Source of the DNA: Prevotellaceae bacterium HUN156
Lineage (GTDB): Bacteria > Bacteroidota > Bacteroidia > Bacteroidales > Bacteroidaceae
Assembly (NCBI GenBank): GCA_900119285.1
Contig: FPIT01000008.1
Span: forward strand, 1 to 64,000
DNA length: 64,000 nt
Reading direction: 5' to 3'
The notes under the pieces were generated by a model. The model was not told the DNA's origin. It was given only the letters and a program-made list of their open reading frames with translations, and did no database searches. Numbering within the stretch: the first letter of the stretch is position 1; each line of letters opens with the position of its first letter. Below, in pieces: positions 44,159 through 51,698 of this stretch. The position numbers and the translations under genes were made by a program.

Positions 44159-44779
44159 ATGAAAAAATTAAGTTTACTATTACTGACACTACTGACTTTC
44201 CCTGCACTTTATGCAGGAAGTCATGAAACGCCCAATGCCCAACAAGCACGACGTATGTTCAATGAGACATACCAAATGATATATGGTGAACAAGGCTCGC
44301 AATTACATTACAAAGTAAATATCATTGGTCTCTATAAGACAGAAGGAACGATATGGACAAAGGGTAAGAAGAGCAAGTTCGTCGACGAGAAATACATCGC
44401 ATGGAATGACGATGTAACATACTATCGTCTGGAACGAAAGAAAAACCGCGTTGTTATCTACGATGCCCACTCCGACGAACGTGACAAGTATGCTACCAAA
44501 TTCAAGTTTGACCCCAACAACTACACTTACAGCATTAAAGACTCTAAGGAAGGTTATTATATTACATTGAAAGCGAAGAAAGGTGTTTCGGGAATCAAAG
44601 AAGCACGCTGCCTATTAGACAAGAAGACTCACTACCCTACTAGCATTCGCATCAAGGTTGGCATCTTCCACACCACCATTAAGATTAGCGATGTAAAAGT
44701 GGGAGGCATCAAAGACAATCTATTTGTTTTCCCACGAAGCAACTATAAGAATTGCGAATATATCGACAACAGAGGATGA
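44159..44779 (+). CDS. LolA-like outer membrane lipoprotein carrier
   Basis: A 206-residue exported protein with signal peptide MKKLSLLLLTLLTFPALYAG. I use the ATG at 44159; the TTG upstream overlaps the promoter. The mature part is rich in beta strands (YKVNIIGLYKTEGTIWTKGKKSKF, RVVIYDAHSDERDKY) and resembles the LolA/LolB-like half-barrels annotated in Bacteroidales as putative lipoprotein chaperones. The match is structural in character and not diagnostic; a DUF with the same fold is possible. A monocistronic unit with its own terminators. Confidence 0.5.
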   Translation: MKKLSLLLLTLLTFPALYAGSHETPNAQQARRMFNETYQMIYGEQGSQLHYKVNIIGLYKTEGTIWTKGKKSKFVDEKYIAWNDDVTYYRLERKKNRVVIYDAHSDERDKYATKFKFDPNNYTYSIKDSKEGYYITLKAKKGVSGIKEARCLLDKKTHYPTSIRIKVGIFHTTIKISDVKVGGIKDNLFVFPRSNYKNCEYIDNRG

Positions 44780-44799
44780 GTTTCTAGGGCGAAAAACAA

Positions 44800-44820
44800 T
44801 GGTTTCCAAGCAGGAAACCA
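44800..44820 (+). terminator. First hairpin after the LolA-like gene
   Basis: TGGTTTCC and GGAAACCA form a perfect 8-bp stem with the loop AAGCA, 20 bp after the stop codon. No T tract follows, so it may protect the 3' end rather than terminate. Confidence 0.5.
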
Positions 44821-44845
44821 ATAGTTTCAAACATAAAAACAAATA

Positions 44846-44876
44846 AAAAGGGATGGCCGATGTGGTCACCCCTTTT
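44846..44876. terminator. Second hairpin, terminator between convergent genes
   Basis: AAAAGGG with TGGCC pairs with GGTCA and CCCTTTT, followed by CTATTAATT. It may serve the plus-strand LolA-like gene and, through TTTATTTGTT on the other strand, the convergent orphan gene. Confidence 0.65.
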
Positions 44877-44952
44877 CTATTAATTCCATTTCTCAGCGAC
44901 AGGCAATACTTGCGACTGTCTTCTATGTTCATCATACCTGATAAACGAGTAT

Positions 44953-45348
44953 CTACAGAAGTATTAAATCACCGTCTACAAAACCAACAGCCAATCCTTG
45001 ACGCTCTTTTAATACCTTTCCATATTTCCCTTTTACTATATATTCTTTTATCTTTTTTATCGTCTGCTTTAGGACATCTTCCCATTCCTTATCTTCATAC
45101 CATGTAAGAGGATTATTCCTGGTGGAAAAAACTTCATCGCATGCCCAGTCATCATCAGTCTTATCAAAAGAACTAGCACCAATCATTTCGAGAGTCCAAT
45201 TTTTATTGACATCCTCATACAAGTTGAAACAAAAAGCCACAACATCATTGGGGATGGTCATTTGCATAACACCATCCAGCCATTTTTCTAATTCACTATA
45301 GGTAAGGCTAGATTCAGCTTTCTTCTTGAAAAAACTAAATATATTCAT
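44953..45348 (-). CDS. Unrecognised cytoplasmic protein
   Basis: A 131-residue acidic protein starting MNIFSFFKKKAESSLTYSELEKWLDG. No signal peptide or membrane segment is visible; it is rich in Asp, Glu and Trp (DKTDDDWACDEVFSTRNN, WYEDKEWEDVLKQTIKK). Size, acidity and isolated position are similar to immunity proteins of contact-dependent toxins, but no toxin is adjacent, so this is only a possibility. A TACTTTTG box at 45367-45374 lies 18 bp upstream; an alternative ATG at 45357 would give three more residues. Confidence 0.55.
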   Translation of the reverse strand: MNIFSFFKKKAESSLTYSELEKWLDGVMQMTIPNDVVAFCFNLYEDVNKNWTLEMIGASSFDKTDDDWACDEVFSTRNNPLTWYEDKEWEDVLKQTIKKIKEYIVKGKYGKVLKERQGLAVGFVDGDLILL

Positions 45349-45366
45349 ATGTCGCATATTTTGCAA

Positions 45367-45374
45367 CAAAAGTA
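45367..45374 (-). promoter_or_regulatory. -7 box of the unrecognised gene at 44953
   Basis: The minus strand reads TACTTTTG, 9 bp before the ATG at 45357 and 18 bp before that at 45348, implying a very short leader. Confidence 0.5.
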
Positions 45375-45480
45375 CAACAATTATTCCGAATAGGCAAACA
45401 AACCACTAAATATCACACATTATACAACGTTTTTGCTTAAAAACCATTGGAAACATCTTGCTGGCACACAAAAAAAAAAA

Positions 45481-45504
45481 GACTTGTTCAGAAGTGAACA
45501 AGTC
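45481..45504 (-). terminator. Terminator next to tail copy A
   Basis: GACTTGTTCA and TGAACAAGTC form a perfect 10-bp stem with the loop GAAG. On the minus strand a run of more than ten T follows. It lies 22 bp downstream (minus direction) of the tail stop codon, the same layout as at the ppdK 3' end. Confidence 0.85.
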
Positions 45505-45526
45505 TCTCAAATATGTAAGAGTGATA

Positions 45527-45559
45527 TTACTCCTCAATAGCTGCCTTGGCGGCGGCTAA
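45527..45559 (-). repeat. Copy A of the ppdK 3'-end tail (putative attachment site)
   Basis: The minus strand reads TTAGCCGCCGCC, AAGGCAGCTATT, GAGGAGTAA, encoding LAAAKAAIEE-stop. It matches copy B (56397-56429) at 28 of 33 bases and the real ppdK end at 24 of 33, most differences being synonymous or conservative. It is not part of any gene here. I read it as the oldest ppdK 3' end, displaced by later insertions. Confidence 0.65.
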
Positions 45560-45806
45560 CGAACACTGATTATCAGCACATTATGGCGAATCTGGGAAAC
45601 ATTTGGGAAACATTATGAGCATGTACTGCACATTCTGCACCCGATTTCCTCAAAATATCCGACCATTTTTGCCACTTCGACTACTTTTCGACATTTTAAT
45701 TGTTAAACACTATTGTTAGAACACTCATCGCATTACGACTTTTCAGCACGTTCTGCAAATTTTGCTTGCAAAATTAATAATTTCTCATGGAGAGATACTT
45801 CGTTTC
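45560..45806. other. Gene-less flank of tail A, possible attachment-site arm
   Basis: No gene is seen. It shares with the flank of copy B a GCTGAT(A/T)ATCA word right next to the tail (minus reading) and a CACATTCTGC word further out (near 45630). It also contains a direct repeat GGGAAACATT (45596-45616). Short direct repeats beside a core are typical of integrase arm sites, but no integrase gene is present to confirm this. Confidence 0.4.
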
Positions 45807-46700
45807 TCATTTTCGTAGAAACTCGTTGGGAGTGAGCCCCGTGATGCGCTTGAAGAGACGAGTGAAATGATGAGGGAAATCAAATCCGAGCAGGCGGGAG
45901 GTCTCGCTGATGTTGTGACCCTGCATCAACAGACTTTTCGCCTGATTGATAACGTAGTTGTGGATGTAGCCAATAGCTGTGCCACCAGTTGCCTTGTGGA
46001 CAATATCGCCAAAATAACGAGGCGAATAAGCCAGTTCGGAAGCGCACCAAGCGACGGTAGGCAAACCCTGCATCAGCTGACGGTTCTCACGAAAATAGGT
46101 TTGAAGCAAGTTGTGAAAGCGCTTCAGCAGGTCAGCCTCTCCCCTGTTCTCTTCGAAAAGCTGGCGCTGATAGATACGATTACAGTATTCCAGTATCAGG
46201 TGCAGATAAGCCAGCAGCACATTTCTCAAAGACGGGGAGTCCTCGTGTGTCTGCAACTCTTGTCGCATCTGGGTCACCAGTTGCGTGATACAGAGCCATT
46301 CGTCGGGCTCCATGCGCAGCGAACCATCAAAGAAATACGAGAAGAACTGATAGCGGTCTATCTGGCGTTCCAGTTCAGTGCCGTGCAACAGTTCAGGCGA
46401 CCACAGCAATACCCAACCACATAACGAGATACGCTCGCCATTGTCTTCCAATCCGCCTATCTGTCCTGGTTCCACTGCAATGATTGAACCATCGCTCACC
46501 TGCAGTTTTCGCATGCCATATGAGAGATTGAGGGGGAACTGTCGCTGGATAAACAGTCCATACACGCCATAGTTGTTTAGGCTATGACGGAAGGGTGCCA
46601 GCTCGTCGTAATGGATGATGCTAATTAATGGGTGCAACACCGGAGCATCCACAAAACGAGCATAGTCGTTGGGGCTGTCTACCTTCAAAATATTCCTCAT
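45807..46700 (-). CDS. AraC family transcriptional regulator (left)
   Basis: A 297-residue cytoplasmic regulator. The N-terminal cupin-like sensor occupies about residues 1-170 and the two AraC helix-turn-helix units the last 100 (LPTVAWCASELAYSPRYFGDIVHKATG, then NISETSRLLGFDFPHHFTRLFKR, seen here in parts). It is divergent from the ADH/amidohydrolase operon, which it probably controls. Its promoter box at 46709-46716 leaves a leader of only a few bases. A second AraC gene of similar size closes the other end of the cluster in mirror image. E. coli YqhC, an AraC activator of an aldehyde reductase and an aldo-keto reductase, is the nearest known parallel. Confidence 0.88.
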   Translation of the reverse strand: MRNILKVDSPNDYARFVDAPVLHPLISIIHYDELAPFRHSLNNYGVYGLFIQRQFPLNLSYGMRKLQVSDGSIIAVEPGQIGGLEDNGERISLCGWVLLWSPELLHGTELERQIDRYQFFSYFFDGSLRMEPDEWLCITQLVTQMRQELQTHEDSPSLRNVLLAYLHLILEYCNRIYQRQLFEENRGEADLLKRFHNLLQTYFRENRQLMQGLPTVAWCASELAYSPRYFGDIVHKATGGTAIGYIHNYVINQAKSLLMQGHNISETSRLLGFDFPHHFTRLFKRITGLTPNEFLRK

Positions 46701-46708
46701 ATCGGGAA

Positions 46709-46716
46709 CAAAGATA
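46709..46716 (-). promoter_or_regulatory. -7 box of the left AraC gene
   Basis: The minus strand reads TATCTTTG, ending 8 bp before the start codon. Confidence 0.6.
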
Positions 46717-46770
46717 CATAAAATAGTCTAATAATGGTAGAAATTTAATGGTTTTTTAGCGCTTTCTGTG

Positions 46771-46795
46771 AAATTGGTATATAATCAGCCAATTT
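46771..46795. promoter_or_regulatory. Candidate operator, 7-bp inverted repeat
   Basis: AAATTGG and CCAATTT are separated by 11 bp, giving an 18-bp centre-to-centre spacing. It lies in the divergent region between the left AraC gene and the ADH operon, about 30 bp upstream of the -7 box. Confidence 0.4.
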
Positions 46796-46823
46796 GTGTA
46801 ATAGCTATATAATATATAATGTG

Positions 46824-46831
46824 TACCTTTG
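46824..46831 (+). promoter_or_regulatory. -7 box of the ADH-amidohydrolase operon
   Basis: TACCTTTG followed by CACCC, 27 bp before the ADH start codon. Confidence 0.65.
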
Positions 46832-46858
46832 CACCCAGAAACTTAAAACTAAATAATT

Positions 46859-48025
46859 ATGTTAGGCAATTTTACATTCCACAATCCTACGAAGTTGCAC
46901 TTTGGTGAGGATTCTTTAAGCAAACTGAGTGAAGAACTGAAAAACTATGGCAAGAAGGTGATGCTCTGCTATGGTGGTGGTAGCATCAAGCGCAACGGCA
47001 TCTACGATCAGGTGATGGCCGAGCTGAAGAAGGCTGGCTGCGAGGTGGTAGAGATGGCGGGTGTGATGCCAAACCCTACTATAGAAAAGGTATTAGAAGG
47101 TGCCCACACGGCTCGCAAGGAGAATGTCGATTTCATCCTTGGCGTGGGCGGTGGCTCTACCGTTGACTACTGCAAGGCCGTAGCCGGAAGTGCTTGGTAC
47201 GATGGTGACCCTTGGGAGTATTACTTCAAGAACTGGCAACCGATGACCTGCCGTTGGATTCCTGTGGGTTGTGTGCTGACAATGGCTGGCACAGGCTCTG
47301 AGATGGACAGCTGTTCGGTTATCTCCAGTCACACGGAAAACCGCAAGTTGTTCTATAACTTCCGCAACCCAGATTTCTCCATTCTCAACCCTCGCTTCAC
47401 CTTCACCGTTCCCAAGTATCAGATGGTGGCTGGTATCTACGACATCATGAGTCATATTCTGGAGCAGTATCTCTCGGGCACAGACGACAACACCAGCGAC
47501 TATATCGCCGAAGGACTGATGCGCTCACTTATCGTCAGCAGCCGCAAAGCTAACGTGAATCCTGAGGACTACGAGGCTCGCTCGAACATCATGTGGACAG
47601 CCACTTGGGCACTCAACACACTCATCGACCGCGCTAAGGCCACCGACTGGATGGTGCACATGCTGGGACAGGCTGTGGCTGCCTATACCGATGCCACTCA
47701 CGGTCACACCCTCGCTGCCGTCAGCGGTGCCTACTACCGTCTGCTCATCAGCAAGTCGCCCGATGCCGTGCAGAAGTTCAAGCGTCTGGCCATGAACGTA
47801 TGGGGCGTTTCTGCCAAGGTTAAGACCGACGAGCAGGTTGCGATGGATGGTCTGGAGACGATGGAGCAGTGGATGCGCGAACTGGGATTGGCGATGAATA
47901 TCACCGAATGTGGTGCCAAGCCAGAGCTGATTGAGGGAATGGCTGATGCCTGCCCCATCTGTCAAGGTGGCTACTACATCTTGAATCGCGACGAAGTAGT
48001 ACAAGTACTGAAGGATAGTTTATAG
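46859..48025 (+). CDS. Iron-containing alcohol dehydrogenase (YqhD/BDH-like), paralogue 1
   Basis: A 388-residue NAD(P)-dependent metal alcohol dehydrogenase that likely reduces aldehydes to alcohols. It has the GGGSTVDYCKAVAG nucleotide-binding segment, VLTMAGTGSEMDS, and the metal ligands in YDIMSHILEQYL (Asp, His) and in MVHMLGQAV and DATHGHTLA (His). It is clearly paralogous to the gene at 52723-53895, sharing MLGNF, NPTKLxFG and most motifs. First gene of a five-gene plus-strand operon. The stop codon lies inside a heptamer array that runs on into the next gene. Confidence 0.92.
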   Translation: MLGNFTFHNPTKLHFGEDSLSKLSEELKNYGKKVMLCYGGGSIKRNGIYDQVMAELKKAGCEVVEMAGVMPNPTIEKVLEGAHTARKENVDFILGVGGGSTVDYCKAVAGSAWYDGDPWEYYFKNWQPMTCRWIPVGCVLTMAGTGSEMDSCSVISSHTENRKLFYNFRNPDFSILNPRFTFTVPKYQMVAGIYDIMSHILEQYLSGTDDNTSDYIAEGLMRSLIVSSRKANVNPEDYEARSNIMWTATWALNTLIDRAKATDWMVHMLGQAVAAYTDATHGHTLAAVSGAYYRLLISKSPDAVQKFKRLAMNVWGVSAKVKTDEQVAMDGLETMEQWMRELGLAMNITECGAKPELIEGMADACPICQGGYYILNRDEVVQVLKDSL

Positions 48026-48063
48026 TTGATAGTTTAGAGTTAATGTTCAATTTTCAACGTTCA
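48015..48063. repeat. Heptamer array spanning the ADH stop and the next start codon
   Basis: Seven units in strict register: ATAGTTT, ATAGTTG, ATAGTTT, AGAGTTA, ATGTTCA, ATTTTCA and ACGTTCA. The ADH stop TAG is in the second unit, the amidohydrolase ATG is the first three bases of the fifth, and the last three units encode MFNFQRS. The unit type switches from AGTTGA-like to GTTCA-like within the array. Confidence 0.85.
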
Positions 48064-49398
48064 ATATTATTGCTGAGTCTTATGATAGCAGCAAACGGTT
48101 TCGCTCAGGGCGTGATTGATGTGCACTCACACCTCATCACTCCTGAGTTTGTGTCGACTCTTGAAAACGAGGGACGACTGATGGACGAGGGATTCCCCTT
48201 GCCAAAGTACAATGTGGAGAATCATCTCAGATGGATGGACGAGGCTGGTGTGGAGACATCGGTGTTGACGTTGGCTGCACCACAACCTTCATCAGCAAAA
48301 GTGGTGAGGCAAACCAACGAGACAGCCGCTCGCATCAAGAAGGAGCACCCTGAACGATTCCTGTTCTGTGCTGCCCTACCCCTACCCGATGTCTCGAAAG
48401 CCATTGAGGAGGTGAAATATGCACTTGACGTATTGAAGGCTGACGGCATTAAACTGGCAACAAACGTAAACGGACAGTATCTTGGCGCACCAGAACTCGA
48501 TACGCTTTTCTCGGTCTTGAACGAGCGTAAGGCAGTGGTAATCCTACATCCCCATCGCCCTGAGCCAGTGAACAAGCAGGTGATGCAGCAGACACCGCTG
48601 GCTATGCAGGAATATCTCTCAGAGACTACCCGTGCCGTATCGAACATGATCAGTCGCAACGTATTGGCTCGTTATAATAATATAAAGGTCATTGTGCCCC
48701 ATTGCGGTGCCTATCTGCCACTTGCCATCCCTCGTATGAAATCGCTGACGCCCGTGATGCAAACCAACAAGATGGTAGGTGAGATTGACTACGAGGCCAA
48801 CCTCCGAACCCTCTACTACGACCTTGCAGGGGCACACTCTCCCGAGGTCATCCGCATGCTGCTCACCATCACCACACCTGACCATCTGCTCTATGGTTCC
48901 GACTATCCCTACGTCGCTCCGCAAGTGCTCACACAGAGTCTGGCAAGAATGAAGGACTATCTCTCGAAAGATCCCGACCTGGCACCATTCAGGGACATGA
49001 TTCTGTGGAAGAATGCGAAATGGCTGTTAGAACAGACAGAAGAAAAGCCATCAGCAGCCACCGCCACAGCAAACATGATTGTCCGCATTGCTGAGATTGA
49101 GGTCTATCCGCAGTATCTGGAGGAATACTTAGCCTTTGCCAACGAGGTGGATCGCCTGAGTATAGAGCGCGAGCCTGGTGTCATCTGCCTGTATCCCATG
49201 CAGAGTGCCGAAGACTCATGCCAGATTCGCATCCTCGAAATCTATGCCTCCGATGAAGCCTATCAGCAGCATCTCAAGACCGACCACTTCCAGAAGTACA
49301 AGCAGGGTACACTCCACATGGTGAAAGCCCTGAAACTGCCCACGATGAAGCCGCTCGACCCAAAGACAATGAAACTGATATTCAAAAAACAAAGATAA
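48043..49398 (+). CDS. Exported amidohydrolase fused to an antibiotic-biosynthesis-monooxygenase (ABM) domain
   Basis: A 451-residue two-domain protein. A signal peptide (SILLLSLMIAANGFAQ) leads into an ACMSD-like amidohydrolase domain (about residues 22-330) with the metal motif VIDVHSHLITPE and the later His/Asp ligands in ILHPHRPEP, VPHCGAYLP and LLYGSDYPY. Residues about 345-445 are an ABM/YgiN-like ferredoxin-fold domain (IVRIAEIEVYPQYLEEYLAF, LEIYASDEAYQQHLKT). ACMSD relatives decarboxylate or hydrolyse aromatic-derived acids; the substrate here is unknown. The first codons lie in a heptamer array, so the signal peptide start was partly made by repeat sequence. Confidence 0.82.
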   Translation: MFNFQRSILLLSLMIAANGFAQGVIDVHSHLITPEFVSTLENEGRLMDEGFPLPKYNVENHLRWMDEAGVETSVLTLAAPQPSSAKVVRQTNETAARIKKEHPERFLFCAALPLPDVSKAIEEVKYALDVLKADGIKLATNVNGQYLGAPELDTLFSVLNERKAVVILHPHRPEPVNKQVMQQTPLAMQEYLSETTRAVSNMISRNVLARYNNIKVIVPHCGAYLPLAIPRMKSLTPVMQTNKMVGEIDYEANLRTLYYDLAGAHSPEVIRMLLTITTPDHLLYGSDYPYVAPQVLTQSLARMKDYLSKDPDLAPFRDMILWKNAKWLLEQTEEKPSAATATANMIVRIAEIEVYPQYLEEYLAFANEVDRLSIEREPGVICLYPMQSAEDSCQIRILEIYASDEAYQQHLKTDHFQKYKQGTLHMVKALKLPTMKPLDPKTMKLIFKKQR

Positions 49399-49979
49399 TG
49401 ATGCATAAGTATTTATTATTTTTAGCCGCCATGCTGTTCTGCAGCTGTTCTGCAGACAACGAAGCGAAAGCAGAAACACCTACTATGAATAAAATTTATA
49501 TCACTATCGATGGACAAACGCAAAGCGCAACACTTGTGGACAATGATGCCACACGCGAGTTGGTTGCTGCACTGCAAGATGCGCCCATCACGGTCACGCT
49601 CAACGACAACAATTTTGAGATTTGGGGGGCTTTGGGCAGATCACTGACAACGAAAAACGAGCAGATGACAGCCCTACCTGGAGACATCGTTCTTTATAAC
49701 GGCAGCAACATATGCATCTTCTACGAGTCAAACTCTTGGAGCTATACTCGTTTAGGACATATCGACGGACTGTCAGAAAATGAGCTTCGCACATTCCTCA
49801 AAGCAGGCGAAAGCAACATCAGTGTTACGCTATCGCTTGCAGAGACTACAAGCATCAATACTGTTAAGAGTGACAAGTTAAACGATAAAAGTTGCTATAC
49901 TCTGCAAGGCACATTAGCTCAGGCTGGACATAAAGGAATCATAATTCAAAACGGTAAAAAGATAATTAGAAAACAATGA
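49398..49979 (+). CDS. Cyclophilin-like-fold lipoprotein with a sorting-like tail
   Basis: A 193-residue protein with a lipoprotein signal (FLAAMLFCSCSAD). Residues about 30-135 match the 'cyclophilin-like' fold family seen in gut Bacteroidales next to flavodoxins (ITIDGQTQSATLVDNDATRE, GDIVLYNGSNICIFYESNSW). Residues about 165-193 (CYTLQGTLAQAGHKGIIIQN, GKKIIRKQ) resemble the Y-x-L-x-G...K-G-I-x-I-x-N-G-K-K tails found at the C-termini of many exported Prevotella proteins, possibly T9SS-related. The start overlaps the previous stop by one base, and the end overlaps the next gene by four. Confidence 0.72.
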   Translation: MMHKYLLFLAAMLFCSCSADNEAKAETPTMNKIYITIDGQTQSATLVDNDATRELVAALQDAPITVTLNDNNFEIWGALGRSLTTKNEQMTALPGDIVLYNGSNICIFYESNSWSYTRLGHIDGLSENELRTFLKAGESNISVTLSLAETTSINTVKSDKLNDKSCYTLQGTLAQAGHKGIIIQNGKKIIRKQ

Positions 49980-50512
49980 AAAAAGTTATAGTTATTTCCA
50001 CAAGTCTGCGTCATGGCTCAAACAGCGACATGTTAGCAGACAAGTTCGTTGAAGGAGCAAAGGCTGCCGGAAACAAAGTAGAGAAGATTTCTCTTGTAGG
50101 TAAGAATATACTGTTTTGCAAAGGCTGCTTCGGTTGCCAAAAGCTGGGCCGCTGTGTCATCAACGACGATGTGAACGACATCATGGCAAAGGTACTGGAG
50201 GCCGATGTAGTATGTTGGGGTACACCTATTTACTATTATGAGATGAGCGGTCAGATGAAGACCCTCATAGACCGCATGAATGGTATGTACGAACAGGATT
50301 ATCAGTTCCGCGATGTCTATATGCTGTCAACGGCAGCAGAAGACAAGGACGATACTTCGACGAGAGCAGAAGCAGGCCTGAAAGGATGGGTGGATTGCTA
50401 TCCTAAGTCACGCATGGCTGGCACACTATTCTGCGGAGGCGTGAACGAAGCTCGTGAGATAATGGGTAATACCAAACTCCAAGAGGCATTTGAATTAGGA
50501 GAAAAGGTATAA
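49976..50512 (+). CDS. NADPH-dependent FMN reductase / flavodoxin-like protein
   Basis: A 178-residue flavoprotein of the iron-sulfur-flavoprotein/FMN reductase type. It has the FMN-binding STSLRHGSNSDMLADKF loop, a Cys-rich segment FCKGCFGCQKLGRC (a possible 4Fe-4S or redox site) and WGTPIYYYEMSGQMK. No signal peptide. ATGA overlap with the lipoprotein gene indicates coupled translation. It probably supplies electrons or reduces quinones or other electrophiles in this cluster. Confidence 0.87.
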   Translation: MKKVIVISTSLRHGSNSDMLADKFVEGAKAAGNKVEKISLVGKNILFCKGCFGCQKLGRCVINDDVNDIMAKVLEADVVCWGTPIYYYEMSGQMKTLIDRMNGMYEQDYQFRDVYMLSTAAEDKDDTSTRAEAGLKGWVDCYPKSRMAGTLFCGGVNEAREIMGNTKLQEAFELGEKV

Positions 50513-50530
50513 CATAGAAAGTAGAGAAAA

Positions 50531-51673
50531 ATGAAAAGGTCTTTTTTCGCCACGATACTGATATGCAGTATCCTCGTAGCATGTAACAACAAACAAACTA
50601 CTAATAACAATATGGAACAGAAGTTAGAATTGACGCAGGAGTGGGACAAAGTGTTCCCGCTGAGCGAGAAGGTGAACCACAAGAAGGTGACGTTTAAAAC
50701 ACAGTATGGCCTAACACTAGCAGCAGACCTCTATACGCCTGCGGCGAGTGAAAAGTTAAAAGTGAAAAGTGAAAAGTTGCCTGCCATTGCGGTCTCTGGT
50801 CCCTTTGGTGCCGTGAAGGAGCAGTGCAGTGGACTCTATGCCATGAAGATGGCAGAGCGTGGTTTCGTAGCACTCGCTTTCGACCCTTCCTATACGGGTG
50901 AGAGTAGCGGTTCACCGCGCCGCACGGCTTCGCCCGACATCAATACCGAGGACTTTATGGCTGCTGTCGATTTTCTGTCGAAACAGGACAATGTGGATGC
51001 CGAACGTATTGGCATTATCGGTATCTGCGGTTGGGGTGGCATCGCACTGAATGCTGCCGCTACCGATACTCGCATCAAGGCTACCGTAGCCTCTACGATG
51101 TATGATATGACTCGTGTCAGTGGCAACGACTATAACGATGCTTTCGACAACGAGCAGTGGCGTCATAGGAACCGCGAAAACCTTTCAAAGCAACGCCTCA
51201 CCGACCCCAACGCGATGGCTGGAGGTGTGCTGGACACCGTTCCCCCACAAGCGCCTAACTTCGTGCACGACTACTACGACTATTACAAGACCCCACGCGG
51301 CTACCACAAGCGCTCCGGCAACTCTAACGACGGCTGGCGCGTCATCGGTACACAGGCCTACGCCAACAGCCGTTTCCTCTACTACATCAACGAGATCCGC
51401 TCTGCTGTTCTCGTGATGCATGGTGCTGATGCCCATTCACGCTACTTTGGCGAGGCTGCTTATCACTATATGGTGGATGGCAAAGCGGATGGTTATAAGT
51501 TTGTTGGCGAGCCAAATCCCAACCCCGAGAACAAGCAACTGCTCATCATACCAGATGCCTCTCACTGCGACCTCTACGATGGCGGCTACGAGGAAAAGGC
51601 ACGTCAGGGTCAACCCAAGAACATGATTCCGTGGAATAAGCTGGCAGAGTTTTTCACCAAGAATATGAAGTAA
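50531..51673 (+). CDS. Alpha/beta hydrolase lipoprotein with a Cys nucleophile
   Basis: A 380-residue lipoprotein (signal ILICSILVAC) of the dienelactone-hydrolase-like group. The nucleophile elbow is GICGWGG, so Cys166 replaces the usual Ser, as in dienelactone hydrolases. The acid and base are probably in MHGADAHSRY and IPDASHCDLYD. Residues 73-84 (SEKLKVKSEKLP) are encoded by a four-unit AGTGAAA heptamer array in a surface loop before strand 2. Last gene of the plus-strand operon; 25 bp separate it from the convergent operon, without an obvious terminator. Confidence 0.83.
   Translation: MKRSFFATILICSILVACNNKQTTNNNMEQKLELTQEWDKVFPLSEKVNHKKVTFKTQYGLTLAADLYTPAASEKLKVKSEKLPAIAVSGPFGAVKEQCSGLYAMKMAERGFVALAFDPSYTGESSGSPRRTASPDINTEDFMAAVDFLSKQDNVDAERIGIIGICGWGGIALNAAATDTRIKATVASTMYDMTRVSGNDYNDAFDNEQWRHRNRENLSKQRLTDPNAMAGGVLDTVPPQAPNFVHDYYDYYKTPRGYHKRSGNSNDGWRVIGTQAYANSRFLYYINEIRSAVLVMHGADAHSRYFGEAAYHYMVDGKADGYKFVGEPNPNPENKQLLIIPDASHCDLYDGGYEEKARQGQPKNMIPWNKLAEFFTKNMK
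50747..50774. repeat. Four-unit heptamer array inside the hydrolase gene
   Basis: AGTGAAA, AGTTAAA, AGTGAAA and AGTGAAA, then AGTTGCC. It encodes the SEKLKVKSEK loop and leaves the frame open. Confidence 0.85.
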
Positions 51674-51698
51674 TAAGAGAAGATTATTTTTTGCTATA

